DNA of 64,000 nt from Pontibacter russatus. GTDB lineage: Bacteria; Bacteroidota; Bacteroidia; Cytophagales; Hymenobacteraceae. The notes beneath the pieces are model-generated. The model was not told where the DNA came from and made no database searches. It was given only the letters and a program-made list of their open reading frames with translations. This document shows, piece by piece, positions 34,643-43,881 of the stretch. Numbering within the stretch: position 1 is the first letter of the stretch; each line of letters starts with the position of its first letter. The translations under genes and the position numbers were made by a program. The stretch lies in assembly GCF_009931655.1 (NCBI RefSeq), contig NZ_CP047984.1, positions 3,675,001 through 3,739,000 on the forward strand, given 5' to 3'.

Positions 34643-35644
34643 ATGGCAAGAAAGACTTTCTTTTGCATCGATGCCCACACCTGCGGCAACCCGGTGCGCT
34701 TAGTGGCAGGCGGCGGCCCCATGCTGCAGGGGGCCAACATCAGCGAAAAGCGGCAGCACTTCCTGCGGGAGTTCGACTGGATAAGAAAGGGCCTGATGTT
34801 TGAGCCGCGCGGCCACGACATGATGTCCGGCAGCATCCTCTATCCGCCCGACGACCCGTCGAACGATATCGCGGTGCTCTACATCGAGACAAGCGGCTGC
34901 CTGCCCATGTGCGGCCATGGCACCATCGGCACCGTGACGATTGCGCTGGAAGAAGGTCTGATAACGCCCAAAACACCAGGCCGGCTGCGCCTGGAGACAC
35001 CCGCTGGCCTGGTAAAAGTAGCCTATACGCAGGAAGGCAAAAAGATAAAGACAGTGAAGCTGACGAATGTGGCTTCTTACCTGGAGGCCGAGGCCCTCAC
35101 CATCGAATGCCCGGACTTAGGTGAACTGACACTGGATGTAGCCTATGGCGGAAACTTCTACGCGATCATCGACCCGCAGCAGCACTTCCCCGGCCTGCAG
35201 GAATTCACGGCAGACAAGCTGATCTCCTGGAGCCGCGTGCTCAGGGCCCGCCTGAATGAAAAGTATTCGTTTGTGCATCCGGAGAACGAAACCATCAGAG
35301 GCCTTTCCCACATCCTCTGGACCGGCGACACCCTGCAGCCTGGTTCCACGGCACGCAACGCCGTCTTCTACGGCGACAAAGCCATCGACCGCTCGCCCTG
35401 CGGCACCGGCACCTCGGCAAGGATGGCCCAGTGGTACACAAAGGGCCTGCTGAAGCCGGGGCAGGAGTTTATCCACGAAAGCTATATAGGCTCCATCTTC
35501 AAAGGCACCATTGAGGGCGAAACCAGCGTGGGAGGCAAGCCGGCGATACTGCCCGGCATTGAAGGATGGGCCATGATCACCGGCCTCAACACCATCTACC
35601 TGGATGACGAAGACCCCTATGTACACGGATTTCAAGTGATATGA
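34643..35644 (+). CDS. 4-hydroxyproline 2-epimerase (proline racemase family)
   Basis: A 333-residue cytoplasmic enzyme with both catalytic cysteines of the family: Cys90 (MCGHGTIG) and Cys253 (SPCGTGTSA). This distinguishes it from dehydratase relatives, which have Thr at the second site. It converts trans-4-hydroxy-L-proline to cis-4-hydroxy-D-proline. The next gene starts one base after its stop and encodes the enzyme that would use that product. Proline racemase itself is the alternative, less likely in this context. Confidence 0.87.
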   Translation: MARKTFFCIDAHTCGNPVRLVAGGGPMLQGANISEKRQHFLREFDWIRKGLMFEPRGHDMMSGSILYPPDDPSNDIAVLYIETSGCLPMCGHGTIGTVTIALEEGLITPKTPGRLRLETPAGLVKVAYTQEGKKIKTVKLTNVASYLEAEALTIECPDLGELTLDVAYGGNFYAIIDPQQHFPGLQEFTADKLISWSRVLRARLNEKYSFVHPENETIRGLSHILWTGDTLQPGSTARNAVFYGDKAIDRSPCGTGTSARMAQWYTKGLLKPGQEFIHESYIGSIFKGTIEGETSVGGKPAILPGIEGWAMITGLNTIYLDDEDPYVHGFQVI

Positions 35645-35645
35645 T

Positions 35646-36893
35646 ATGCGCAGCGTTGTGATAGTTGGCGGCGGCATCATCGGCCTCTTTACCGCTTATT
35701 ATTTGTCCGAGGAGGGCTTTGAGGTCACCATACTGGACAAAGGCGATTTGTCTAACAGTTGCTCCATAGGCAACGCCGGCATGATCGTGCCCAGCCATAT
35801 CGTGCCGCTGGCCTCCCCGGGAATCATTACAAAAGGGCTGAAGTGGATGTTCTCCTCCACCAGCCCTTTTTACATTCACCCGAGGCTCGACTTGCGCCTG
35901 GCGCAGTGGTGTTTGCTTTTTTACAAAGCGGCAACGAAAAAGCACGTGGCGTACAGCATCCCTTATTTAAAGAACCTGAGTCTGCTCAGCAAGTGTTTAT
36001 ATATGCAGCTGGCGGAACAGCATGCTTCCGTTGACCTGGGCTTGGAGGAGAAAGGACTTCTGATGCTCTATAAATCAGAGGAGGCGGGGCACGAGGAGGT
36101 GGAGTTTGCCCATCTTGCCCGCCAGCATGGGCTGGAGGCAGAAGTGCTGTCGCCGGAGGGTGTCCGGAAGCTGGAGCCATACGCAGATATGGACGTGCTG
36201 GGTGGCGTGTTCTTTCCTGGGGATGCCCATCTGAACCCTGCCAAATTGAATGCCTTTCTGGTACAGCACCTGAAAAGCAAGGGCGTGAAGTTTGTGACGA
36301 ATGCCAAGGTGCTCGATTTTGCCTTCTCCGGCAGGGCCGTGAAAGCGGTCGTGACAGACAAAGGAGACTATGCCGGGGATTACGTGGTCGTCGCGGCCGG
36401 TTCCTGGTCCGGGGAAGTGGCCCGGAAGCTGAAAATCAGCATGCCGATGCTGGGCGGCAAAGGGTACAGCTTCCTGGCAGACAACACCCCGGCTATCCAA
36501 CGTCCGGCTATTTTAACTGAGGCCCGGGTGGCGGTGACACCCTTTGGCAACAAAGTGCGCTTTGGAGGCACCATGGAAATAACGGACGACAGCGACTCCA
36601 TCAACCTGAACCGCGTCAAAGGAATCCACGACTCCATCTCCAAATATTACGGCGGTTTTTCGTGCGATTTCCCGGAGAAGAAGGAGGTGTGGAGCGGCCT
36701 GCGGCCCTGCTCGCCGGACGGACTGCCCTATATAGGTTTCACGGAGCGCTGGAGCAACGTGCTTTTCGGAACCGGCCACAGCATGATGGGCATCAGCCTG
36801 GCCCCGGCTACAGGCAAGCTGCTGACCGAAGTGCTGATGAACAGGAAAGCATCGGTGCTGATGGATGCCTTCTCACCGGACAGGTACAACTGA
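35646..36893 (+). CDS. D-hydroxyproline dehydrogenase (FAD, DAAO family)
   Basis: A 415-residue flavoprotein with an N-terminal FAD fingerprint VIVGGGIIGLFTAYYLSEEG. GNAGMIVPSHIVPLASPG is typical of D-amino-acid dehydrogenases acting on cis-4-hydroxy-D-proline. Near the end SGLRPCSPDGLPYIG and GTGHSMMGISLAPATG complete the FAD site. It would pass electrons to the respiratory chain while making the pyrroline for the deaminase. It is tightly coupled to the epimerase gene (one-base gap). Confidence 0.87.
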   Translation: MRSVVIVGGGIIGLFTAYYLSEEGFEVTILDKGDLSNSCSIGNAGMIVPSHIVPLASPGIITKGLKWMFSSTSPFYIHPRLDLRLAQWCLLFYKAATKKHVAYSIPYLKNLSLLSKCLYMQLAEQHASVDLGLEEKGLLMLYKSEEAGHEEVEFAHLARQHGLEAEVLSPEGVRKLEPYADMDVLGGVFFPGDAHLNPAKLNAFLVQHLKSKGVKFVTNAKVLDFAFSGRAVKAVVTDKGDYAGDYVVVAAGSWSGEVARKLKISMPMLGGKGYSFLADNTPAIQRPAILTEARVAVTPFGNKVRFGGTMEITDDSDSINLNRVKGIHDSISKYYGGFSCDFPEKKEVWSGLRPCSPDGLPYIGFTERWSNVLFGTGHSMMGISLAPATGKLLTEVLMNRKASVLMDAFSPDRYN

Positions 36894-37222
36894 TTCTTTT
36901 CAGCATTGTGTTCGATGGAGATAGATGACAGCTTGGAGGAACGGGAAGGGACACAGTGATAATCAGGAATCAATGCCTATAAGTAAAGGGACAAAATCAA
37001 CTTGCACTATATCCATAAGATTACTACATATATAATCCGCCTTAAAAATTAATACTATATAACATAAAAAGTCTTGCGCCCCGATGCTGACAGACCAGAA
37101 GCTGCCAAAGAATTACAAGGCCAGCTGGAAGTTTTATAAGGAGCCAGCTGCACCGGGAAACAACCGCAAAGCCACCTCTGTCAAAAGCAGGTAAACTTTA
37201 TATATAGATTTTAACTTCCAAG
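36894..37222. other. Gap with R3-like end and a 36-codon frame
   Basis: AAGTAAAGGGACAAAATCAACTTGCACTA near 36980 resembles the R3 repeat end. A frame at 37084-37194 (MLTDQKLPKNYKASWKFYKE, then a short basic tail) has no known family; it may be a gene remnant or chance. No aldehyde dehydrogenase, needed for the last hydroxyproline step, is present here or elsewhere in the window. Confidence 0.35.
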
Positions 37223-39448
37223 ATGTCTGTAAAAAAACGAAAACCGGCGCTGCTCCTGCTGCTCTTGCTGCAACTGGCGCTATTTTCCTATTCGGGCGCT
37301 GCGCAAAGTGGCGGAGGAATTGTTTGGCTGAAGGCAGGCAACGCGTTCGCGCAGCAGGAAGAGGGAAATATTGTCAAAAGCACGCTTCCGGCTCAGAAGC
37401 AGGAGGTGATACTGGCAAAGGAAAAATTAGTGCCGGCAGGCAAGTCGGAGCCGTTAAAATTGCGAAGCTTTTCTTTTTCCGGGGATGAGCAGAAACTGCT
37501 GCTCTATACCAACACCGTGAAAGTGTGGCGCCTCGATACGAAAGGCGATTACTGGGTATATGATCTGCAGAAGCAAACGCTGGAACAGGTTGGCGCAAAC
37601 CTGCCCGCCTCTTCCCTGATGTTCGCCAAGTTCTCTCCGGACGGAAAGCAGGTGGCGTACGTGAGCGGGAACAATATATATGTGGAGAACCTCGAGAGCA
37701 GAGAAGTAAAACAGCTGACGAAAGACGGCACCAGGAAACGCATCAACGGTACGTTCGACTGGGCCTACGAAGAGGAGTTTTACTGCCGCGACGGCTTCCG
37801 CTGGAGCCCCGACAGCAAGGCCATCGCTTTCTGGCAGCTAGATGCAACCGACGTGAAGGATTACCTGCTGATCAACCACACCGATTCCATCTATCCTTCG
37901 GTCATGCCCGTGGAGTATCCTGTGGCGGGTGAGGCGCCTTCTCCCTATAAAATTGGCGTGGTGGACGTGGCCACCTCAAATCTAAAATGGATGGAGGTGC
38001 CAGGCGACCCGCAGCAACACTATGTGCCCCGCATGGAATGGGCGGCAAACGCAGAGGAGTTGATCCTGCAGCAACTCAACCGCAAGCAGAACGAGAGCAA
38101 ATTGTACCTGTGTAACAGCACCAACGGGCAGGCAAAGCAGGTGTATGCAGAGAAAGACGCCGCCTGGATCGACATTCAGCCTGCCTGGGACAGCGATTAC
38201 CGGTTTGGTGGCTGGAACTGGCTGAACGGAGGCAAGGAGTTTCTGTGGGCAAGTGAAAAAGACGGCTGGCGGCATTTATACCGTATTAGCCGCGACGGCA
38301 GGAAAGAGACGCTCATCACGAAGGGCAATTATGATGTGATGGATATCGTGGCCGTTAATGAGGCAGCGGGCTATATATACTTTCTGGCTTCGCCGGACAA
38401 TGCGACGCAGCAATACCTCTACCGGGTGCGCCTCAACGGCAAGGGAAAGGCAGAACGGCTGTCGCCCGTAACGCAGGCCGGTACCCACACCTACGCACTC
38501 TCTCCCGATACAAAATTTGCCTACCACGGTTTCTCCAACTACTATACAAAACCAGCGTCGGAGTGGGTGTCGCTACCGGGACATAAGGCTTTGGATGGCA
38601 GCAGCGCCGTCGCGCAGGCGGTCGCGCAGGCAGACAAGTCAACGTCCTCCTTAGAGTTTTTCAAAGTGAAGACCAGTGAGGGAGTGGAGATGGATGCCTG
38701 GATGGTAAAGCCGGTTCCTTTCGATCCTAACAAGAAGTATCCCATCGTTTTTCAGGTATATACCGAGCCCGCAGGCCAGACCGTGCTGGACCAGTATGGA
38801 ATAGGAAACAATGGCCTGTATAAAGGCAACATGGCCGAAGACGGCTATATCTATGTTTCCGTTGATAACAGGGGAACGCCTGCCCCGAAAGGAAGGGAGT
38901 GGCGCAAGAGCATCTACCGGAAAGTAGGCAGGCTCAACATACACGACCAGGCCATGGCCGCGCAGGAAATTCTGAAGCTGCCTTATGTAGACTCCAGCCG
39001 GGTGGCCGTATGGGGGTGGAGCGGCGGCGGTTCTGCCACGCTCAACCTGCTGTTCCAGCACCCGGCCATATATAAAACAGGCATCTCCATCGCGGCGGTC
39101 GCAAACCAGCTCACCTACGACAACATTTATCAGGAGCGCTATATGGGGCTGCCGCAGGAGAATCTGGAGGATTTCGTGCAGGGTTCGCCTATCACATATG
39201 CCAAAAACCTGCGGGGGAACCTGCTCTATATCCACGGCACCGGCGATGACAACGTGCATTACAACAACGCGGAGCAGCTCATCAACGAGCTGATAAAACA
39301 TAACAAGCAGTTCCAGGTGATGCCTTACCCGAACCGCACCCATAGCATATCGGAAGGGGAAGGCACGAAGGAGCATCTTTCCACTTTATTTACGAACTAC
39401 CTGAAGCAGCATTGCCCGCCAGGAGGCAGGTCACGAAATCAGCAATAG
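37223..39448 (+). CDS. Dipeptidyl peptidase IV (S9B)
   Basis: A 741-residue secreted serine peptidase (signal LLLLLLLQLALFSYSGAAQ). The propeller carries WAYEEEF, the double-glutamate motif that binds the peptide N-terminus in true DPP-IV. The triad is Ser600 in GWSGGG, Asp675 in GTGDDNVH and His707 in NRTHSI, with the same 32-residue Asp-His spacing as mammalian DPP-IV. It removes X-Pro dipeptides, and related enzymes accept hydroxyproline at that position. It starts after the hydroxyproline operon and suits breakdown of proline- and hydroxyproline-rich peptides. Confidence 0.93.
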   Translation: MSVKKRKPALLLLLLLQLALFSYSGAAQSGGGIVWLKAGNAFAQQEEGNIVKSTLPAQKQEVILAKEKLVPAGKSEPLKLRSFSFSGDEQKLLLYTNTVKVWRLDTKGDYWVYDLQKQTLEQVGANLPASSLMFAKFSPDGKQVAYVSGNNIYVENLESREVKQLTKDGTRKRINGTFDWAYEEEFYCRDGFRWSPDSKAIAFWQLDATDVKDYLLINHTDSIYPSVMPVEYPVAGEAPSPYKIGVVDVATSNLKWMEVPGDPQQHYVPRMEWAANAEELILQQLNRKQNESKLYLCNSTNGQAKQVYAEKDAAWIDIQPAWDSDYRFGGWNWLNGGKEFLWASEKDGWRHLYRISRDGRKETLITKGNYDVMDIVAVNEAAGYIYFLASPDNATQQYLYRVRLNGKGKAERLSPVTQAGTHTYALSPDTKFAYHGFSNYYTKPASEWVSLPGHKALDGSSAVAQAVAQADKSTSSLEFFKVKTSEGVEMDAWMVKPVPFDPNKKYPIVFQVYTEPAGQTVLDQYGIGNNGLYKGNMAEDGYIYVSVDNRGTPAPKGREWRKSIYRKVGRLNIHDQAMAAQEILKLPYVDSSRVAVWGWSGGGSATLNLLFQHPAIYKTGISIAAVANQLTYDNIYQERYMGLPQENLEDFVQGSPITYAKNLRGNLLYIHGTGDDNVHYNNAEQLINELIKHNKQFQVMPYPNRTHSISEGEGTKEHLSTLFTNYLKQHCPPGGRSRNQQ

Positions 39449-39501
39449 AGAACACTGGGAGGAGCGCCGGGCGCAAACAGGCAGTTTAAATGGGACCCAA
39501 T

Positions 39502-40449
39502 ATGAAATTAAAACAAGTACTCCACATTCCTTTGGTGGCCCTGCTGCTGTCCTGCTCCAACACCGGGCCGCAGGCTACTGCCATCTCCCAGCCAGCGGCG
39601 GCTGCAGAGCCTGCTGAGAGTAAGCCCAAGTCTAAAGAAGCGTTGGTGCCGGATTATGCGCACGTGATGGTGACCATGCCACCAGATTCGCTGCACCTGG
39701 ACCCGTTTTACAGGAAGTATGCCGATGCCTTTGGTATCCCCATTACCTCTTCCGAGAAAGTGCCCAACACCGCACTGCTCATGGCGCGCGACATCGTGAA
39801 TTATATGCTGATGAAGCGGATGGATATCCGGGAGGCGTTGGTTGACCGCGGGGCGCGAGTGCTGGTGATGGCGGAGACGGAGATGGAAACGGACCTGCCG
39901 GAGCGGAGCGACTGGAAGAAACCCACCAAAGAGGACAGGCGGCTAACCCCGGACGAGCGGGAAAACTATGACAAGCCTGGCGGTATTGCCAGCATGACCG
40001 ACAAGGAGTACTGGAACAAGCGCGCACGCGGGATGGGCGGCACAGTTACTTCCTGTGCGGAGGAGAACCTACTTGGCTATCCGGATACGCGTTACTATGG
40101 GGAGAACATTCTGGTGCATGAGTTCAGCCACAATATCATGGGCGCGTTGCGCCAGGCAGATCCGGCGCTATATGCGGAGATAGAACCCGCCTACCAGGCA
40201 GCCAAAGCGAAGGGGTTGTACAAAGGCCAGTATGCCATCAACACGGTAGCGGAATACTGGGCGGAAGGCAGCCAGTGGTGGTTCTGGTCGAATTATGAGT
40301 TTTATGACGGCGAGACGCGCGTGCAGTCACCGCAGGATTTGAAAGCCTACGACCCCACACTTTACCGTATTCTGGAGCGGGTGTACCCCGGCCACCATAT
40401 TCCGGCAGATGTATACCATGGGCGCAATGTAAAGCCCGCCCGCCGATGA
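39502..40449 (+). CDS. Zincin-like lipoprotein, putative metallopeptidase
   Basis: About 315 residues. A lipobox (LLLSC) near residue 18 is followed by an Ala/Pro/Lys linker. The motif His-Glu-Phe-Ser-His (VHEFSHNIM) and a downstream EYWAEGSQWWFW, whose Glu could be the third ligand, give a gluzincin-like zinc site. PDSLHLDPFYRKYADAFGIPI and RGARVLVMAETE are other conserved-looking stretches. I do not recognise the family with certainty; it resembles uncharacterised secreted proteins near anthrax-lethal-factor-like zincins. The start at 39502 is preferred over 39490 because it puts the signal directly at the N-terminus. Context suggests a surface peptidase. Confidence 0.65.
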   Translation: MKLKQVLHIPLVALLLSCSNTGPQATAISQPAAAAEPAESKPKSKEALVPDYAHVMVTMPPDSLHLDPFYRKYADAFGIPITSSEKVPNTALLMARDIVNYMLMKRMDIREALVDRGARVLVMAETEMETDLPERSDWKKPTKEDRRLTPDERENYDKPGGIASMTDKEYWNKRARGMGGTVTSCAEENLLGYPDTRYYGENILVHEFSHNIMGALRQADPALYAEIEPAYQAAKAKGLYKGQYAINTVAEYWAEGSQWWFWSNYEFYDGETRVQSPQDLKAYDPTLYRILERVYPGHHIPADVYHGRNVKPARR

Positions 40450-40988
40450 AGCCCCGCCGGCATGGTTCAGGTTGAAGCTACGGAGTTCTATCCTCTTCTA
40501 CGCCAACGCGTCGCGCGTCCTCCTGGTGCTGGTAATCCCCGGGGTCGCGCTGCTGGTATATATGGCTTATGGGAAACGGGTGAAGGAATCAGAAGTGAAA
40601 TCTTGATCGTATTTACCCTATCCATGATTGAGAACGGCAGACTTTATCAAGGAGTACGCAGTCCGTCCAACTCGCGCTGATACCAGAAAGCGCAAAAAGC
40701 TCTCTGGCTAATCGGGCTTTCCAGGTACTTTTGTTGGAAAAGCATTGGTTGTTGCCTGTGATTTGATTAGTATTAGGGAGGGCACACGCTATATGGCTTG
40801 CACAGCGGGAACGTCCAATAACCGACCCTATGAGAAGCAATTGGAAGAGATAGGGCCGCCGCCGTAAAGACCAGCGCCGGCTTTAGTGAACGCCTGGTGC
40901 CTGTTTTAACCCATCAACAGCGTATGACATAGCTGCTGTATATGCCGCCTTGTTGCTTACTTCTCAATAAACAGCATTTATAATTCGG
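40450..40988. other. Gap with a small membrane-peptide frame
   Basis: A frame at 40472-40606 (TTG start, 44 codons) reads as one hydrophobic helix (VLLVLVIPGVALLVYMAYG) followed by KRVKESEVKS. It may be the 3' end of a lost membrane protein gene. The rest shows no supported gene; two short open frames overlapping it look like chance. Confidence 0.35.
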
Positions 40989-43532
40989 ATGAGTACCAGA
41001 AGAGACTTTATAAAGAAGGCGGCGCTCCTGGCCGGAGGCGCGGGCATATGGGACACGCTGCCAGCCTCCGTCCTGAAAGCCTTTGCCATCGATCCGGAGC
41101 AGGGAACAACCTTCTACGATGCAGAGCACGTGGTGATACTCATGCAGGAGAACCGCTCTTTCGACCATTGCTTCGGCACGCTCCGGGGTGTAAGGGGGTT
41201 TCATGATCCGCGTGCCATCCAACTTCCGGACAGGAACCTGGTGTGGCTGCAGTCGGACGCGGAGGGCCGCACGTTTGCGCCCTTCCGTATGGATATAAAA
41301 GACACAAAAGCCACCTGGATGGACTCCCTGCCCCATTCCTGGGAAAACCAGGTGGACGCCCGCAACAAGGGCAGGTTCGACCGGTGGCTGGAGGCGAAAC
41401 GGTCAGGGGAGGACGAATACAAAGACATTCCGCTTACCCTGGGGTATTACACCCGCGAGGACATCCCTTTTTACTATGCGCTGGCAGATGCCTTTACCGT
41501 GTGCGACCAGCATTTCTGCTCCTCGCTTACCGGCACGACGGCCAACCGCATGTTTCTCTGGAGCGGCAAACTGAAGGACAAGCCCGGCGACATGGCCAAC
41601 GTGCGGAACTCAGATGTTTCCTACAACAAGGAAGTAAGCTGGAAAACATTTCCGGAGCGGCTCGAAGAGAACGATATCTCCTGGAAGGTATACCAGAATG
41701 AACTGAGCATCCCGACCGGGCTGAGCGGGGAGGACGACCCCTGGCTGGGCAACTTCACCGACAATAACCTGGAATGGTTTGCGCAGTACAACGTGCGCTT
41801 CAGCAAAGCCCACTACAGCTACCTGCAGAAAAGGCTGGCCGCCTTGCCCCGGGAGATAGCGGAACTGGAGGCCCGAGACGGAGCGCCTTCAGGCACGAAA
41901 GAGGAGGAGCTACAGCAAAAAAAGGAAGAGTTGGCGTCTGTCAGGGCGGCCTTGGAAACCTGGAGCCCGGAGAACTTCGGAAAGCTGTCAGCACGGCAGC
42001 GAAGCCTGCACGAGAAGGCCTTCGCAACAAATAGCGCCGATCCCCATTACCATCAAACGGAAACACTGGCCTACAGGGATAATGGCACCGCGCACAGCAC
42101 GAAAGTGCCGAAGGGAGACGTGCTGCACCAGTTCCGCCAGGATGTGGCTGGCGGCAAGCTGCCGACCGTGTCCTGGCTGGTAGCGCCGCAGAATTTCTCC
42201 GACCACCCGAGCGCCCCCTGGTACGGCGCCTGGTACGTTTCCGAGGCGCTGGATATCCTGACGCAGAACCCCGAGGTATGGAAGAAAACCATTTTTATCC
42301 TGACCTACGACGAAAACGACGGGTACTTTGATCATACCCCTCCCTTTGTTGCGCCAAAGCCAAACGACCCGGACAGCGGCAAAGTATCAGGGGGCATTGA
42401 CACGGCCGATGAATATGTGTCGCTGGAAGAGGAGATGCGGCGCAAGGGCATGGACAGGCGCAATATGCGCGAAAGCCCCGTCGGCCTCGGTTACCGTGTG
42501 CCCATGGTCATCGCCTCGCCCTGGACGCGGGGCGGCTGGGTGAATTCCGAGGTTTGTGACATTACATCCACCCTACAGTTTCTGGAGAAATTCCTGAGCA
42601 AGAAAACAGGGAAAGCCATCACAGAAACCAACATCAGCACCTGGCGCCGCACCGTGACCGGCGATATGACGTCGGCTTTCAGGCCTTACGAGGGCGAAGA
42701 TATAAAACTGCCTGCCCCTGTGGAGCGGGATACGTTCGTGAAAGGCATCCACAGCGCCAGGTTCAAAAAGCTGCCGTCAGACTACAGGCAGCTAAGCAAA
42801 GAAGAGTTGGAGCAGATAAACGCCAGCCCCACAGGCTCACCGCTGTTGCCGCAGCAGGAGAGAGGGACCCGGCCATCCTGTGCCCTGCCCTACGAGTTGT
42901 ATGTGGATGGCAGGCTGAACGAAGACAGGAAATCGTTTGAAATAACCTTTCATGCGGCAAACAAGGTGTTCGGGCAAAATGCAGCCGGAGCGCCTTTTAA
43001 TGTATATGCACCGGGGAAATATCTGCAAGCCAACAAAGACGGAGACATGCGCTTCGAGGCGGTGAAAACCTGGGCCTATGCTGCAGAAGCGGGGAGCACC
43101 ATTCAGGAAAAATGGCCGCTGGGGCATTTTGAGGACGGGAAATACCATCTCAGGGTATATGGGCCAAATGGCTTTTTCAGGGAGTTTGCCGGGAATGGGA
43201 AAGATCCGGCGGTAGAGGTGAACGTGGGCTACCAACGGAAGGAGACAAAAGCGACCTCTAAGCTGTCCGGGGCTCTTGAATTGAAGGTTGTGAACGGGGG
43301 CAACGCAAAGTTAAAGGTTGAGATTACAGACCACGCCTACGGAAATCCCCTGATAACAAAGGCCATCTCGGCCGCAGCAGAGGCGCTTGTCCGGATTGAC
43401 ACTGCATCAAGCTTCGGCTGGTATGATTTCTCTGTCCGGGTACAGGGAAACCCCGCTTTTGAGCGACGGTACGCAGGGAGAGCGGAAACCGGCAACCCTT
43501 CGCAAAGCGACCCGTTTATGGCGAGGGTTTAG
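40989..43532 (+). CDS. Phosphocholine-specific phospholipase C
   Basis: An 847-residue enzyme with a Tat signal (RRDFIKKAALLAGGAG) for folded export. The catalytic domain of the phospholipase C/AcpA superfamily begins HVVILMQENRSFDHCFGTLRGVRGF. It includes SSLTGTTANRMFLWSG, TYDENDGYFDHTPPF and GLGYRVPMVIASPWTRGG. Two C-terminal beta-rich domains (about residues 645-830) are those of the phosphocholine-specific group. It hydrolyses phosphatidylcholine or sphingomyelin head groups. Its link to the preceding peptidase genes is positional only; it might scavenge phosphate or attack host membranes. Confidence 0.9.
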   Translation: MSTRRDFIKKAALLAGGAGIWDTLPASVLKAFAIDPEQGTTFYDAEHVVILMQENRSFDHCFGTLRGVRGFHDPRAIQLPDRNLVWLQSDAEGRTFAPFRMDIKDTKATWMDSLPHSWENQVDARNKGRFDRWLEAKRSGEDEYKDIPLTLGYYTREDIPFYYALADAFTVCDQHFCSSLTGTTANRMFLWSGKLKDKPGDMANVRNSDVSYNKEVSWKTFPERLEENDISWKVYQNELSIPTGLSGEDDPWLGNFTDNNLEWFAQYNVRFSKAHYSYLQKRLAALPREIAELEARDGAPSGTKEEELQQKKEELASVRAALETWSPENFGKLSARQRSLHEKAFATNSADPHYHQTETLAYRDNGTAHSTKVPKGDVLHQFRQDVAGGKLPTVSWLVAPQNFSDHPSAPWYGAWYVSEALDILTQNPEVWKKTIFILTYDENDGYFDHTPPFVAPKPNDPDSGKVSGGIDTADEYVSLEEEMRRKGMDRRNMRESPVGLGYRVPMVIASPWTRGGWVNSEVCDITSTLQFLEKFLSKKTGKAITETNISTWRRTVTGDMTSAFRPYEGEDIKLPAPVERDTFVKGIHSARFKKLPSDYRQLSKEELEQINASPTGSPLLPQQERGTRPSCALPYELYVDGRLNEDRKSFEITFHAANKVFGQNAAGAPFNVYAPGKYLQANKDGDMRFEAVKTWAYAAEAGSTIQEKWPLGHFEDGKYHLRVYGPNGFFREFAGNGKDPAVEVNVGYQRKETKATSKLSGALELKVVNGGNAKLKVEITDHAYGNPLITKAISAAAEALVRIDTASSFGWYDFSVRVQGNPAFERRYAGRAETGNPSQSDPFMARV

Positions 43533-43702
43533 CCATTCCAGTTCAAAATGATCCAGGACGCATGTGTATGTATTTTCAATTGAGGTAGGGCGGGGTGTGT
43601 TTTATATATCAAAAGCTTAAAGTAACAGGTCGCTGATGCATCCTGCCAAGGGGGCTTTTGAAGCAGCCATAAAAGCGGCGCGGCTCATATACCATATATA
43701 CA

Positions 43703-43820
43703 TAAGTACACGGGCAGAATTAATTTGCACTACCAATCAAAGCAAAATATACCACAAACTATTGAGAGTAAGCGGCATATGATTGAAAGAGTCTTGTGTC
43801 TTGATACTTATGTCCTTGAT
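43703..43820 (+). repeat. Dispersed repeat R3, copy 2
   Basis: It begins TAAGTACACGGGCAG with AATTAATTTGCACTACC and ends TTGATACTTATGTCC, as at 17724-17783 (there on the minus strand). About 58 extra bases lie between the two shared ends. The rest of the 43533-43835 interval holds no gene. Confidence 0.55.
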
Positions 43821-43835
43821 CTTATAGCATATAAA

Positions 43836-43881
43836 AAAAGCAGAAGCGCCTTTCATATAGGTGAAAGGCGCTTCTGCTTTC
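43836..43881. terminator. Bidirectional terminator between converging genes
   Basis: AGCAGAAGCGCCTTTC and GAAAGGCGCTTCTGCT form a perfect 16-base stem with loop ATATAGGT-like bases. A- and T-runs flank it on both sides. It overlaps the stop of the DAHP synthase gene (minus strand). Confidence 0.85.

Noticed and set aside
40462..40840. Two short frames on opposite strands after the zincin-like gene
   Set aside because: They overlap each other, lack homology and do not fit the better small membrane frame at 40472-40606.
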